Shown: positions 8,901 through 18,091, numbered from the stretch's first letter. The stretch: 64,000 nucleotides of DNA from Flagellimonas onchidii (GCF_004804315.1 NZ_SRXX01000004.1:124001-188000), one strand, 5' to 3'. Notes: generated by a model from the letters alone, not told the origin. A program made the numbers and translations.

Positions 8901-10906
8901 TGCGATTTTTTGATTTTGTTTCCATACGACTGACCTTGTGTCTGGTGGTCGGGATTATTTTGGGATTTTATCTTGAAATAAATCCCCATATATCCTTTTT
9001 TGCCATTATTGGGCTGCTCCCCTTTTTATATTGGTCCAACAAAAAGCAAGCTCGAAAAGGTTTTCTATATTTTGAATTGACCACAATCTTGATTTCTGTA
9101 TTGTTGGGAACTTTTGTTGTGCAGCTCCGACTATCCAACAACTATTTACTAAATGACTTAAAAGGTTCTAAACTCTGGGAAATCAAAATCACGGAAGTTC
9201 TTAAATCCAATCCGTACAATCAGCGGTATATTGCGCAAATTCTTTCTTTTGAAAAAACTGAGTCTTGCGGAAAAATACTAATAAGTATTCCCAATGATTC
9301 TATTTCCGTGCGATTGAAGGTTGATGACGAACTATTTGTGAACGCACCTTCAGAAGTTGTTAAACCTCCCCTAAATCCTCATCAATTTAATTATAAGGCT
9401 TTTTTAGGCAAACAGGGAATCCATCATCAAATAAGGGTGGCTTTTGAACAAATCTTACTCAAGAAAAATCCGGATAGAACTTTACTTGGAATAGCTTCTG
9501 CCCTGCGGACAAAAATCATTTCAAGTTTAAAAAGCAGGGGTTTTGGAGAAGAAGAATTAGGCGTAATCCAAGCATTGTTATTGGGGCAACGCGAGGATAT
9601 TTCAAATGATACTTATAATGATTACAAAGATGCTGGAGCCATTCATATTCTTGCAGTTTCAGGGCTTCATGTTGGAATCTTATTGCTGCTTTTCCAATTT
9701 ATCCTATCCCCTTTAGAACGATTACCTAAAGGTAAGACCTTAAAACTAATCGGCGTTGTGCTATTGCTTTGGGGCTACGCTTTCATCGCCGGACTATCCC
9801 CTTCTATTGTCAGGGCCGTCACCATGTTCAACTTTGTAGCTTATGCCATGTATTTGAATCGACCGACCAATTCATTCAATATCGTGGCGCTTTCCATGTT
9901 TTTCATTTTATTGGTTAAGCCGTTGTTTTTGTTTCAGGTTGGTTTTCAAATGAGCTATGCGGCAGTATTTTCAATTGTTTGGATTTATCCAAAGCTTCAA
10001 CGATTTTGGTTCCCCAACAACATCTTTATTCGTAAAGCTTGGCAATTACTTTCTGTAAGTGTGGCTGCCCAACTGGGTGTATTACCCATCAGCTTGTTTT
10101 ACTTTCATCAATTTCCGGCACTCTTTTTTATCTCCAACCTTATTGTCATTCCTTTTCTTGGCATCATCTTAGGGAAAGGTATTTTGATAATTGTTTTGTC
10201 TCTGATAGATTTATTACCCAATTTTTTGGTCGATAGTTACAATTTCATCATAAAGACCATGAACACGGTGATTTCTTGGATTGCAAAACAGGAAGATTTT
10301 GTAATTCGTGACATCCCATTTGATGTCTTTCAGTTACTGTTCATGTATGTTACCATAATTGGCGGGGCACTTTTTCTTTCCAAGCCAAAATGGAAAAACA
10401 CCTTAGTGCTTATGTTGTCCATTATTGTATTACAAGCTTGGGGGATTTGGAAGCAATCTCAACTGAAACAACAAGAAGTTTTAATCGTAGCCCACAAAAA
10501 CCGAAATACTTTATTGCTTTATCAAAAGGCAGATACTTTGAATCTTTATACAGCAGACAACATCAAAACTAATCGCATTGCAAAGGATTTTGCAGTAGCT
10601 GAAGGCATAGACCAAATTTTAGATTATCCATTAACTCATGGCTTCTACATCAACAATAGACATTTATATATTATGGATAGCCTTGCCATTTATCCTCCCA
10701 AAAAACATGTGGATTTTCTATTGCTGACCCAATCCCCGAAAATTAATCTGGAACGTTTGATTGATTCCATAAAACCCAAATTGATATTGGCCGATGGAAG
10801 CAATTATAAAAGTTATGTTGAGCAGTGGAAACAAACCTGCCTTAAAAAAGAAATCCCTTTTCATGATACCAATGAAAAGGGATTTTATGTTTTTGATTTG
10901 GATTAA
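8900..10906 (+). CDS. comEC: ComEC/Rec2-type DNA uptake channel
   Basis: Inner-membrane protein of the competence family that passes single-stranded DNA into the cytoplasm. An ATG at 8861 would give a longer frame but overlaps the NlpC gene by 40 bp. The GTG at 8900 yields MRFFDFVSIRLTLCLVVG, which looks like the usual N terminus, and forms a TAGTG stop/start overlap. Visible parts are an N-terminal membrane pair with a beta-rich DUF4131-like region, and the Competence domain (about 210-470) with LAVSGLHVG and GLSPSIVRA. The last 170 residues lack an HxHxDH motif, so there is no recognisable metallo-beta-lactamase domain, as I recall for many Bacteroidota versions. A terminator hairpin lies inside its 3' end. 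Confidence 0.9.
   Translation: MRFFDFVSIRLTLCLVVGIILGFYLEINPHISFFAIIGLLPFLYWSNKKQARKGFLYFELTTILISVLLGTFVVQLRLSNNYLLNDLKGSKLWEIKITEVLKSNPYNQRYIAQILSFEKTESCGKILISIPNDSISVRLKVDDELFVNAPSEVVKPPLNPHQFNYKAFLGKQGIHHQIRVAFEQILLKKNPDRTLLGIASALRTKIISSLKSRGFGEEELGVIQALLLGQREDISNDTYNDYKDAGAIHILAVSGLHVGILLLLFQFILSPLERLPKGKTLKLIGVVLLLWGYAFIAGLSPSIVRAVTMFNFVAYAMYLNRPTNSFNIVALSMFFILLVKPLFLFQVGFQMSYAAVFSIVWIYPKLQRFWFPNNIFIRKAWQLLSVSVAAQLGVLPISLFYFHQFPALFFISNLIVIPFLGIILGKGILIIVLSLIDLLPNFLVDSYNFIIKTMNTVISWIAKQEDFVIRDIPFDVFQLLFMYVTIIGGALFLSKPKWKNTLVLMLSIIVLQAWGIWKQSQLKQQEVLIVAHKNRNTLLLYQKADTLNLYTADNIKTNRIAKDFAVAEGIDQILDYPLTHGFYINNRHLYIMDSLAIYPPKKHVDFLLLTQSPKINLERLIDSIKPKLILADGSNYKSYVEQWKQTCLKKEIPFHDTNEKGFYVFDLD
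10851..10885. terminator. Bidirectional terminator hairpin inside the comEC coding end
   Basis: Perfect 14-bp inverted repeat AAATCCCTTTTCAT (10851-10864) and ATGAAAAGGGATTT (10872-10885) with a 7-nt loop. On the minus strand it is followed by CTTTTTTAAGG, a good terminator tail for the POT gene whose stop is at 10907. On the plus strand the tail is TATGTTTTTG. It lies in codons about 7-19 before the comEC stop, so one hairpin serves two convergent genes with no intergenic space. Confidence 0.7.
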
Positions 10907-12439
10907 TTAGTGTACGTTGCCCATCAAGCGTTTCATTAAAGGCCCAAACAGTAATACCACCGCACCAGCCACTAAGGCATAAATGGCAATCAATCGGAAA
11001 CCGTCCAAGTAGACATTCAAAGTCTCCAATCCACCAACATTGCTGTCTGTACTTTCAATAGCCAACTGTTTGGAGATGAATCCAACTATCTGGAAGGCAT
11101 AGGCAGAAGATAGGAACCAAACTCCCATCATAAAAGCTACAATACGTTTGGGTGATAAATCGGTTATTTTAGAAAGTCCCACCGGAGACATAAAAAGTTC
11201 TCCCACGGAAATAATAAAATACAACCAGAGCAAATATGAGAACGGAACCATTCCATTTTCATCGGCACTACCACCACTCAAGGACACCACATAGAAGGCC
11301 AAACCTGCCAACACCAGCCCCATCCCAAACTTGTAGGGAGTTCTAGGGTTGATTTTCTTTTTGGCCATATAGGTCCACATGATGGAAATGGGAATCGACA
11401 AAATAACAATGAACATGGAGTTCAAAGCGTTGGTCTGACTTGCATTGATCAAGGACAGATCCACATTTCTCGCCGCAAACAAGGTAATCACACTACCATG
11501 CAGTTCGTGAAAGCCCCAGAAAATGGTCATAAAAAAGGTAATCAACAAGGCCATAAAGAGTTTTTTACGTTCATCTGCCGTTGATTTAACCATGATTGTT
11601 GCCATATAAATCAACACCGCTATCCCTACCAAATAGAATAACAGGTTTACAATATTTGTATCGGCAAAAGCAGTTCCCTCTGCGCCCAATGATTTGTATG
11701 AATGCAGCAAAAATGCAATCAATGGTGCTGATAAAAAGGCTAAAATTGGAATCAAATGTTTTTGTGGGATTCCCATCACCTTCTTTTCATATACCTCAAC
11801 ACTTGGTGGCTTCCCACCTTCGCCAAAAACATTCTTTTTGATTCCGCTCCAGAAAAACAGCAAGCCAGTTAACATGCCAATCCCTGCAAGGCCAAAACCA
11901 TAGTGCCATCCATAAGTTTCACCTAGCCAACCGCAAAGCAAGGGAGAGATAAATCCTCCTATGTTGATTCCCATATAAAATATGGTAAATCCGGAATCTT
12001 TTCGTGGGTCACCATCTTTGTATAAGGTTCCAACAAAGGTTGAAATATTAGGTTTGAAAAAACCGTTCCCAACAATAATAAAGGCCAAGGCCAAAAAGAA
12101 AGCCATGTTATTTTCAATGGCCAGTACAAAATGCCCCAAAGCCATCAAAATTCCTCCCAAAAAGATGGAAGCACGCATCCCAAGAATGGAGTCCGAAATC
12201 TTCCCTCCTATTACCGTAGATGCATATACCAAAGAACCATAGGAAGCATACACTGCGGCAGCGGCATAATCCCTGGTTGACAAAGCCTCGAATATTACAT
12301 TGACCATGTATAGCGTGAGCAATGCACGCATTCCGTAAAAACTAAAACGCTCCCACAGCTCAGCAAAGAACAAATAGAAAAGCCCCTGGGGGTGGCCCAG
12401 AAGTTGCTTTTCATTGGCTGGTTTTACAATATCTGACAT
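10907..12439 (-). CDS. Peptide MFS transporter (POT/PTR2 family)
   Basis: Proton-coupled di/tripeptide importer of the inner membrane. The 510-aa protein is almost wholly hydrophobic with 12-14 helices. Near residue 28 it has the POT signature ELWERFSFYGMRALL (ExxERFxYY, proton coupling), and further on the second signature FYMGINIGGFISPLLCG near residue 150. It lies 19 bp after the DPP-IV gene on the same strand, so extracytoplasmic release and import of dipeptides are probably cotranscribed. Its stop codon is directly adjacent to the convergent comEC stop. Confidence 0.95.
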   Translation of the reverse strand: MSDIVKPANEKQLLGHPQGLFYLFFAELWERFSFYGMRALLTLYMVNVIFEALSTRDYAAAAVYASYGSLVYASTVIGGKISDSILGMRASIFLGGILMALGHFVLAIENNMAFFLALAFIIVGNGFFKPNISTFVGTLYKDGDPRKDSGFTIFYMGINIGGFISPLLCGWLGETYGWHYGFGLAGIGMLTGLLFFWSGIKKNVFGEGGKPPSVEVYEKKVMGIPQKHLIPILAFLSAPLIAFLLHSYKSLGAEGTAFADTNIVNLLFYLVGIAVLIYMATIMVKSTADERKKLFMALLITFFMTIFWGFHELHGSVITLFAARNVDLSLINASQTNALNSMFIVILSIPISIMWTYMAKKKINPRTPYKFGMGLVLAGLAFYVVSLSGGSADENGMVPFSYLLWLYFIISVGELFMSPVGLSKITDLSPKRIVAFMMGVWFLSSAYAFQIVGFISKQLAIESTDSNVGGLETLNVYLDGFRLIAIYALVAGAVVLLFGPLMKRLMGNVH

Positions 12440-12458
12440 ATATTATGAGTTAGTTAGA

Positions 12459-14648
12459 TTACAAGTTTTTCTTTACAAAATCAGTCATCTTGGTATATAG
12501 ATGAAGTCTCGTATTTCCACCATAGATTCCATGGTTTCTATCCGGATAGATGGCCCATTCAAATGGTTTGTTGGCCTGTACCAAGGCTTCTATCATCCGC
12601 ATGGAGTTCTGAACGTGTACATTGTCATCTCCCGAACCGTGCACCAACAAATATTTTCCTTTTAACAACTCTGGATAGTTAAACGGCGACTCGTTGTCGT
12701 ATCCACCTGGGTTTTCCTGAGGGGTACGCATAAAACGCTCTGTATAAATGGTATCATAAAAACGCCATGATGTAACGGGAGCAACAGCAATAGCCATTTC
12801 AAAAACTCTATTACCTTTTAAAAGGGAGTTGGTACTCATGTGACCTCCGTAGCTCCAACCCCAGATTCCTGTTCTATCTTTGTCTATATAAGGAAGCTCG
12901 CTTAATTTTTTTGCCGCTGCAATCTGGTCTTGCGTTTCATATTTCACAAGATTCAAATAAGTGACCTTTTTAAAATCACGCCCTTTATAGCCGGTTCCAC
13001 GTCCATCCACACAAGCAATAATATATCCTTCCGAAGCTAGCATTTCGTGCCAATAATCATTGGAACCAAACCACCGGTTTGCCACCTGCTGTGACCCTGG
13101 GCCACTATATTGGTACATGAAAAGAGGGTACTTTTTGTTCTCATCAAAATCAACCGGTTTAATCATATACATGTTTAAATCATTCCCGTTGATGTTAATC
13201 GTAGAAAACTCTTTGGGACTAATTTCATAACCTTCCAACTTTTTCAAAAGAGCTTGATTGTTTTTGATTTCCTTCAACAATTTCCCATCGGAGGCTTTAT
13301 GCAAGGTGAATTCATAAGGAGTCGTCGCACTGGAAAATGTATTGATAAAATAGGTGTAATCTGTACTGAAATCAGCTCCGTTCGTACCTTCCTTAAGAGT
13401 CAGCCGTTTCTTTTTCTTACCATTGGTTCCAATACTGTAGACATCTCGGTTTATTGATTCATTTTCGGTAGACTGATAAAAAATCTTTTTTGTCTTGGAG
13501 TCATATCCATAATAATCGGTTACTTCCCATTCCCCTTCGGTGATTTGATTTTTCAACTTTCCATCTTTTCCATAAAGGTAAATGTGGTTGAATCCATCTA
13601 CCTCGCTAATCCAAATAAAACTGTCATCAGACAAGAAAGTCAAATAATCCGTTACATCCACATAGGCATCGTCCCGCTCCTCCATAAGCAAAGAAACTGA
13701 ATTGTCTGTGGCATCTACCGAATGTAATTTCATGTGGTTCTGGTGGCGGTTCAAGGTCTGGACGCTCAAATGATTTGGATTGTTCATCCATTTGATACGT
13801 GGAATGTAATAGGCATCACCCAAATTCACATTGGAGATACTACCCGAGGTCACATCGTACATGTGAAGAGATACCTTTGCATTTTCTTCACCCGCTTTAG
13901 GGTACTTGAACTCATATTGAAATGGATATAGGTTTTGGCCATAAACATCCATAGAGAAATGCGGTACATTGGTTTCATCAAATCGCAAAAAGCCTATTTT
14001 GGTTCCATTACTGTTCCACTCAAAAGCTCTTACAAAGGCAAATTCCTCTTCATATACCCAATCGGTTACACCATTGATAATGGTTCCTTTACTTCCGTCA
14101 GTGGTGATTTGTTTCGTGTTCCCAGTACCAATATTAAAAATGTAAATGTTGTTTTCCTTTACATAAGCGACTTTAGAACCGTCTGGAGACAACAAAGGTT
14201 CCTGAATTTTATCATCAGAAACCTTTGTTATTTTTTTCGATTTGATATCGTAGACATAATAAACCCCAAGTCGTGAATGTCTAAAAATAGCTTCAATCTC
14301 GGTTGCCAACAATACTTTAGATTCATCCTTGCTAAAGGTGTAAGAAGTAAAGAAAGGTACATCACCCGAAGACGAAACCATAGTCTCTACTTTTTCCAAA
14401 GTTTCGTAGTTGTATTTATCCAAGCTGCTAGACCTTGGCGAACGGTTAAAATTTAGAACTGTATATTGTTTTCCATTCTTCATGGATCTTAGCGCGTCCA
14501 TATATTCAGTCCTGAATGCGCCTCCCCAAATATCTTCTAGGGTGATTTTTTTCTTTTGTGCTATAGATAAGGTTAAAACTCCAAAAGTAAGTAGGAACAG
14601 TAGGGTCCGTTTTTGCATTGAAATTGAAAATTGATTAAAAACCGTCAA
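12459..14648 (-). CDS. Dipeptidyl-peptidase IV (S9 family), exported
   Basis: Serine peptidase that removes N-terminal dipeptides, usually after proline or alanine, in the periplasm. An N-terminal signal (KRTLLFLLTFGVLTLSIAQ) is followed by an eight-blade-type beta-propeller region (about 40-480) and an alpha/beta hydrolase domain. The catalytic triad is read as Ser599 in GWSYGGHMS, Asp675 in GSGDDNVH and His706 in NHGIYGG. The YVYEEEF-like stretch WVYEEEFAF (about 193) holds the Glu pair that binds the substrate amino terminus in DPP-IV. It forms a probable two-gene operon with the downstream POT transporter. Confidence 0.95.
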   Translation of the reverse strand: MTVFNQFSISMQKRTLLFLLTFGVLTLSIAQKKKITLEDIWGGAFRTEYMDALRSMKNGKQYTVLNFNRSPRSSSLDKYNYETLEKVETMVSSSGDVPFFTSYTFSKDESKVLLATEIEAIFRHSRLGVYYVYDIKSKKITKVSDDKIQEPLLSPDGSKVAYVKENNIYIFNIGTGNTKQITTDGSKGTIINGVTDWVYEEEFAFVRAFEWNSNGTKIGFLRFDETNVPHFSMDVYGQNLYPFQYEFKYPKAGEENAKVSLHMYDVTSGSISNVNLGDAYYIPRIKWMNNPNHLSVQTLNRHQNHMKLHSVDATDNSVSLLMEERDDAYVDVTDYLTFLSDDSFIWISEVDGFNHIYLYGKDGKLKNQITEGEWEVTDYYGYDSKTKKIFYQSTENESINRDVYSIGTNGKKKKRLTLKEGTNGADFSTDYTYFINTFSSATTPYEFTLHKASDGKLLKEIKNNQALLKKLEGYEISPKEFSTININGNDLNMYMIKPVDFDENKKYPLFMYQYSGPGSQQVANRWFGSNDYWHEMLASEGYIIACVDGRGTGYKGRDFKKVTYLNLVKYETQDQIAAAKKLSELPYIDKDRTGIWGWSYGGHMSTNSLLKGNRVFEMAIAVAPVTSWRFYDTIYTERFMRTPQENPGGYDNESPFNYPELLKGKYLLVHGSGDDNVHVQNSMRMIEALVQANKPFEWAIYPDRNHGIYGGNTRLHLYTKMTDFVKKNL

Positions 14649-14719
14649 GTTTACTAATATTTATTCAAAAAATAAACTTTGTTATTGCATTTGTGGCAAG
14701 AACCGACCAAAATTGGGCC

Positions 14720-14754
14720 TTGAAAAAGCCAAATCTGTATTATCCGTATATTTG
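14720..14754 (+). promoter_or_regulatory. Probable bacteroidete promoter of the HMG-CoA reductase gene
   Basis: TATATTTG at 14747-14754 matches the bacteroidete -7 consensus TAnnTTTG exactly. A TTG lies at 14720-14722, 24 nt before it, one more than the usual spacing range. Transcription would start about 10-15 bp before the ATG at 14774. The match is by eye. Confidence 0.45.
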
Positions 14755-14773
14755 AGCCCTTTAACCCAGTAAG

Positions 14774-16087
14774 ATGAACACTCCCGTTGAAGGATTTTCA
14801 AAGCTTTCCAAGGCTGAAAAAATTGATTGGATAGCTTCTAATTTCACGAACAATCCAGAACGAACAAAACAATTACTTCAGCAATATTGGAATCCTGATA
14901 AGGAAGTTCAAAAAGTACATGATGAGTTTATAGAGAATACGGTCTCCAACTATTATCTCCCTTTTGCAATAGCCCCCAATTTTTTAATCAACGATAAGCT
15001 ATATGCCATCCCTATGGCTATTGAGGAAAGTTCTGTAGTGGCAGCGGCAAGCAAAGCGGCTAAATTTTGGCTAGACCGAGGAGGGTTTAAAACTGAGGTG
15101 ATTGGAACAGAAAAGGTAGGGCAGGTCCACTTTATTTTCAATGGAGATTCTTCAAAACTTCAAGCATTTTTTACTGAAATCAAACCAAATTTCTTTAAAA
15201 GCACAGCTTCCATCACCAAAAGCATGGAAAAAAGAGGTGGGGGCATCAAGGACATCGAACTGCGAAATCTTAGTGATAAAATCGAAGGGTACTATCAGTT
15301 GCACTGCGGCTTTGAGACCAAGGATGCCATGGGGGCAAACTTTATCAACTCGTGCTTGGAGCAATTCGCCGCTACCCTAAAGACGGAAGCTTTTGAATAT
15401 GCTGGTTTCAATTCTGAAGAAAAGGATATTGAGGTTGTTATGAGCATTCTTTCCAACTATGTTCCCAATTGTTTGGTAAAGGCCGAAGTGAGCTGTCCCG
15501 TTAATGCCTTGAACGAAGATGGTATTCCTCCGAAAGAATTTGCCCAAAAACTAGCCCGAGCTGTAGAAATTGCCAAAGTAGAATCTTATAGAGCCGTGAC
15601 CCATAACAAAGGAATTATGAACGGCGTTGATGCTGTTATTTTGGCCACGGGAAATGACTTTAGGGCCATAGAGGCGGGAGTACATGCTTATGCCTCAAGA
15701 AATGGCAGCTATTCCAGTTTGACCCATGCGAAAATTGAAAACGACGTTTTTACATTTTGGATTGAAGTTCCACTGGCCCTTGGCACTGTAGGTGGTCTAA
15801 CCTCGCTGCACCCCTTGGTTAAATTGGCTTTGGAAATTCTTCAACAGCCATCTGCTGAAGAATTGATGGAAATAGTGGCCGTTGCCGGATTGGCACAAAA
15901 TTTTGCAGCGGTACGATCATTGGTCACTACAGGAATCCAAAAAGGGCATATGAAAATGCACTTGTTGAATCTCTTGAATCAAATGGGCGCCACCGAAAGT
16001 GAGAAGCAACAGCTTGTACAATACTTCAAAACACATGCTGTGACAAATGCTTCAGTTAAAGAAGCACTTGAAAAGCTACAATCCTAG
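14774..16087 (+). CDS. mvaA: Hydroxymethylglutaryl-CoA reductase, class II (degradative type)
   Basis: Reduces or forms HMG-CoA/mevalonate; in flavobacteria this class serves the biosynthetic mevalonate route to isoprenoids. The 437-aa soluble protein has the class II landmarks: Glu in AIEESSVVAAAS (about 83), Lys in THNKGIMNGVDA (about 278), Asp in ATGNDFRA (about 292) and the C-terminal His in QKGHMKMH (about 394). There is no membrane domain. It is followed without a gap by the GYDIA kinase, consistent with shared isoprenoid function. Confidence 0.93.
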   Translation: MNTPVEGFSKLSKAEKIDWIASNFTNNPERTKQLLQQYWNPDKEVQKVHDEFIENTVSNYYLPFAIAPNFLINDKLYAIPMAIEESSVVAAASKAAKFWLDRGGFKTEVIGTEKVGQVHFIFNGDSSKLQAFFTEIKPNFFKSTASITKSMEKRGGGIKDIELRNLSDKIEGYYQLHCGFETKDAMGANFINSCLEQFAATLKTEAFEYAGFNSEEKDIEVVMSILSNYVPNCLVKAEVSCPVNALNEDGIPPKEFAQKLARAVEIAKVESYRAVTHNKGIMNGVDAVILATGNDFRAIEAGVHAYASRNGSYSSLTHAKIENDVFTFWIEVPLALGTVGGLTSLHPLVKLALEILQQPSAEELMEIVAVAGLAQNFAAVRSLVTTGIQKGHMKMHLLNLLNQMGATESEKQQLVQYFKTHAVTNASVKEALEKLQS

Positions 16088-16089
16088 TG

Positions 16090-17016
16090 ATGCAAAGGAC
16101 CTTCTATAGCAACGGCAAATTGTTACTCTCCGGAGAGTATGCCATTTTAGACGGAGCTATGGGACTTGCTATTCCGACTAAATATGGACAATCCCTAGAG
16201 GTGACCGAAACTTCATCCGGATTATTGGATTGGAAAAGTTTTGATGAAAATGACCATGTTTGGTTTGAAGGAACTTATGCATTGGACAATCTGGCCGAAA
16301 TTTCAAGTTCAGATAAATCAATCTCCGCTACCCTAATACAATTGCTTACCGAAGCTAAGGCCCAAAATCCAAACTTCTTGAAAAATCCAACTGGTTATGT
16401 GGTAGCGACCAAACTTAGTTTTCCACGTGCTTGGGGACTTGGTTCTTCATCAACCTTGATCAACAACATTGCCCAATGGGCAGAAGTTAATGCTTATCAA
16501 CTTTTACAGAAGGCCTTCGGAGGGAGCGGATACGATATCGCTTGTGCTAAACATAATGCTCCCATTCTTTATCAATTAATTGATAAACAACCAAAAGTAA
16601 AGGAAGTCGCATTTGACCCCGAATTTAAAGATTCGCTTTATTTTGTCTATCTGAACCAGAAAAAGAGTAGCAAAGAGGCCATTGCTGCCTATCAAAAGCG
16701 ACATTTTGATAAAAAAACTCTAATTTCAAAAGTTTCGTCAATCACCAAGACAATGGTGGAGGCAAAAACCTTGGACGAATTCGAATCTCTTATAAACCTG
16801 CATGAAGAAACCCTATCTAACATACTGGGGTTACCTCCGATAAAAGACAATCTCTTTCCAGATTTTCCTGGCACTATTAAAAGTCTTGGTGCTTGGGGTG
16901 GTGATTTTATGTTGGTGGTCGGAAACGAAAAAAACATGGCATATTTCATGTCAAAAGGGTATAAAACCATCATTCCGTATATTCAAATGGGGCATCCGTC
17001 AATTGGCCTACCATAA
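16090..17016 (+). CDS. GYDIA-family GHMP kinase
   Basis: Small-molecule kinase of the galacto-, homoserine, mevalonate and phosphomevalonate kinase superfamily. It has an N-terminal GKLLLSGEYAILDGA substrate-domain motif, a PRAWGLGSSSTLI phosphate-binding loop (about 115-128) and the SGYDIA signature (about 148) that names the family. Either GTG at 16087 (overlapping the mvaA stop) or ATG at 16090 could start it; I chose the ATG. The adjacency to HMG-CoA reductase suggests it phosphorylates mevalonate or a derivative, but the exact substrate is not established by sequence. Confidence 0.88.
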   Translation: MQRTFYSNGKLLLSGEYAILDGAMGLAIPTKYGQSLEVTETSSGLLDWKSFDENDHVWFEGTYALDNLAEISSSDKSISATLIQLLTEAKAQNPNFLKNPTGYVVATKLSFPRAWGLGSSSTLINNIAQWAEVNAYQLLQKAFGGSGYDIACAKHNAPILYQLIDKQPKVKEVAFDPEFKDSLYFVYLNQKKSSKEAIAAYQKRHFDKKTLISKVSSITKTMVEAKTLDEFESLINLHEETLSNILGLPPIKDNLFPDFPGTIKSLGAWGGDFMLVVGNEKNMAYFMSKGYKTIIPYIQMGHPSIGLP

Positions 17017-17067
17017 ATTCGCACTTTTTTCACACTTTCATTTCCAGAAGACCAAAAGATTTTATCT

Positions 17068-17715
17068 ATGTCATTCTGGAAGCACATTTTATCCTACTTT
17101 AAAAAAAGTTCCTGCTCCTTAACCCACAAACTTCTTTTGCTTTTTCTGCCATTATTGGGGAACATTATTTTTGTATTGGTTTACGGTTGGTTAAAGTTGG
17201 ATAATGAGCATTTCCCCCTTCTGGATTACTCGCAATGGACTTCGTTATTTCTATGTGTTGCCATAATTCGGATACTATGGAAGCACCTTAGAAACAATAA
17301 TCAAACATCTATTGACGCACAAGCACCGGATAAAAAGGATAAATATGGAAAAACAGGACTTTCCAAATCTTTTTCTCTTGAACTTAAAACCAAGTTGGAA
17401 TATTTAATGAACACCAAACAATTATATTTACAACATAACCTTAAGTTAGATGATATTGCCGAATTATTGGATGTCTCAAGACACCATGCATCCCAAGTCA
17501 TAAACGAAAACTTTAAGGTGAATTTCTACGATTATATAAATGCCTACCGAATTGAAAATGCAAAAAGTAAATTGTCTACAAACAACAATGCATCTCAATC
17601 AATTTCTGACATTGCCTACGAATGTGGGTTTAACAACCGGGTTTCCTTTTACAAAGCCTTTAAGAAGATAACCCGAATCACCCCTACCCAGTTTATTGAG
17701 AAAAAAGCTGCCTAA
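17068..17715 (+). CDS. AraC-family regulator with short N-terminal membrane part
   Basis: Transcription factor with two hydrophobic segments (about residues 22-44 and 50-68), a charged linker and a C-terminal AraC-type double helix-turn-helix (about 115-212). The DNA-binding end shows LKLDDIAELLDVSRHHASQVIN and the second helix-turn-helix SISDIAYECGFNNRVSFYKAFKK. Related bacteroidete regulators usually carry about seven membrane helices and are some 350-400 aa long, so this 215-aa protein looks shortened at its N terminus. It sits upstream of susC on the same strand and could control it, but this is only suggested by position. Confidence 0.82.
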   Translation: MSFWKHILSYFKKSSCSLTHKLLLLFLPLLGNIIFVLVYGWLKLDNEHFPLLDYSQWTSLFLCVAIIRILWKHLRNNNQTSIDAQAPDKKDKYGKTGLSKSFSLELKTKLEYLMNTKQLYLQHNLKLDDIAELLDVSRHHASQVINENFKVNFYDYINAYRIENAKSKLSTNNNASQSISDIAYECGFNNRVSFYKAFKKITRITPTQFIEKKAA

Positions 17716-17898
17716 GTAAGTTTCAATATTTTGTTTTGCATTCAAAATGGCAGTATGCCGAATTGTTATATTGCCATGCATCTGGCCAGCCTCCAAAGTG
17801 TGATTGACACCAATATTATCTTTCGTATATGTTCAGATGTTGGAATCAACTTTGGTGTAAATGTTAATATGCTTCGGCACACTTGTAAAGGTTATTAA
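17716..17898 (+). pseudogene. Probable tyrosine-recombinase C-terminal remnant
   Basis: The frame ending at TAA 17896-17898 contains a 47-codon stretch from ATG 17755 whose end reads VGINFGVNVNMLRHTCKGY. This resembles the box II region of FimB/Xer-like integrases (AGLPF-VHPHMLRHTCGY), including the invariant Arg-His pair. The catalytic tyrosine and the downstream LGH motif are absent; the frame stops just after the motif. I see it as a decayed fragment of a mobile element between the shortened AraC regulator and susC. The match is short and made by eye, so it may be chance. Confidence 0.35.
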
Positions 17899-18091
17899 GC
17901 TTTTACAACTCCAATCCCTTCTTTCATTTTTTTTGCCATGCAATCTGCAAAGTGGGAGCTCTAAATCTTAATTCTTCTTACTGAGATTTTGTTTTCGACA
18001 TGACATCATGGAAGATTATTTGAATTAGCCTACAAATAAGATTTTCCTCCTGCTTTGACTGATTGCATTGCTAACTCTTAAAACATAATTT
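17899..18091. other. Remainder of the 376-bp gap upstream of susC
   Basis: AT-rich DNA with no gene seen. No TTG-N19-TAnnTTTG promoter with good spacing was found by eye; TATCTTTC at 17817-17824, inside the recombinase remnant, is the nearest match to a -7 box. The susC leader should lie here. Confidence 0.4.
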
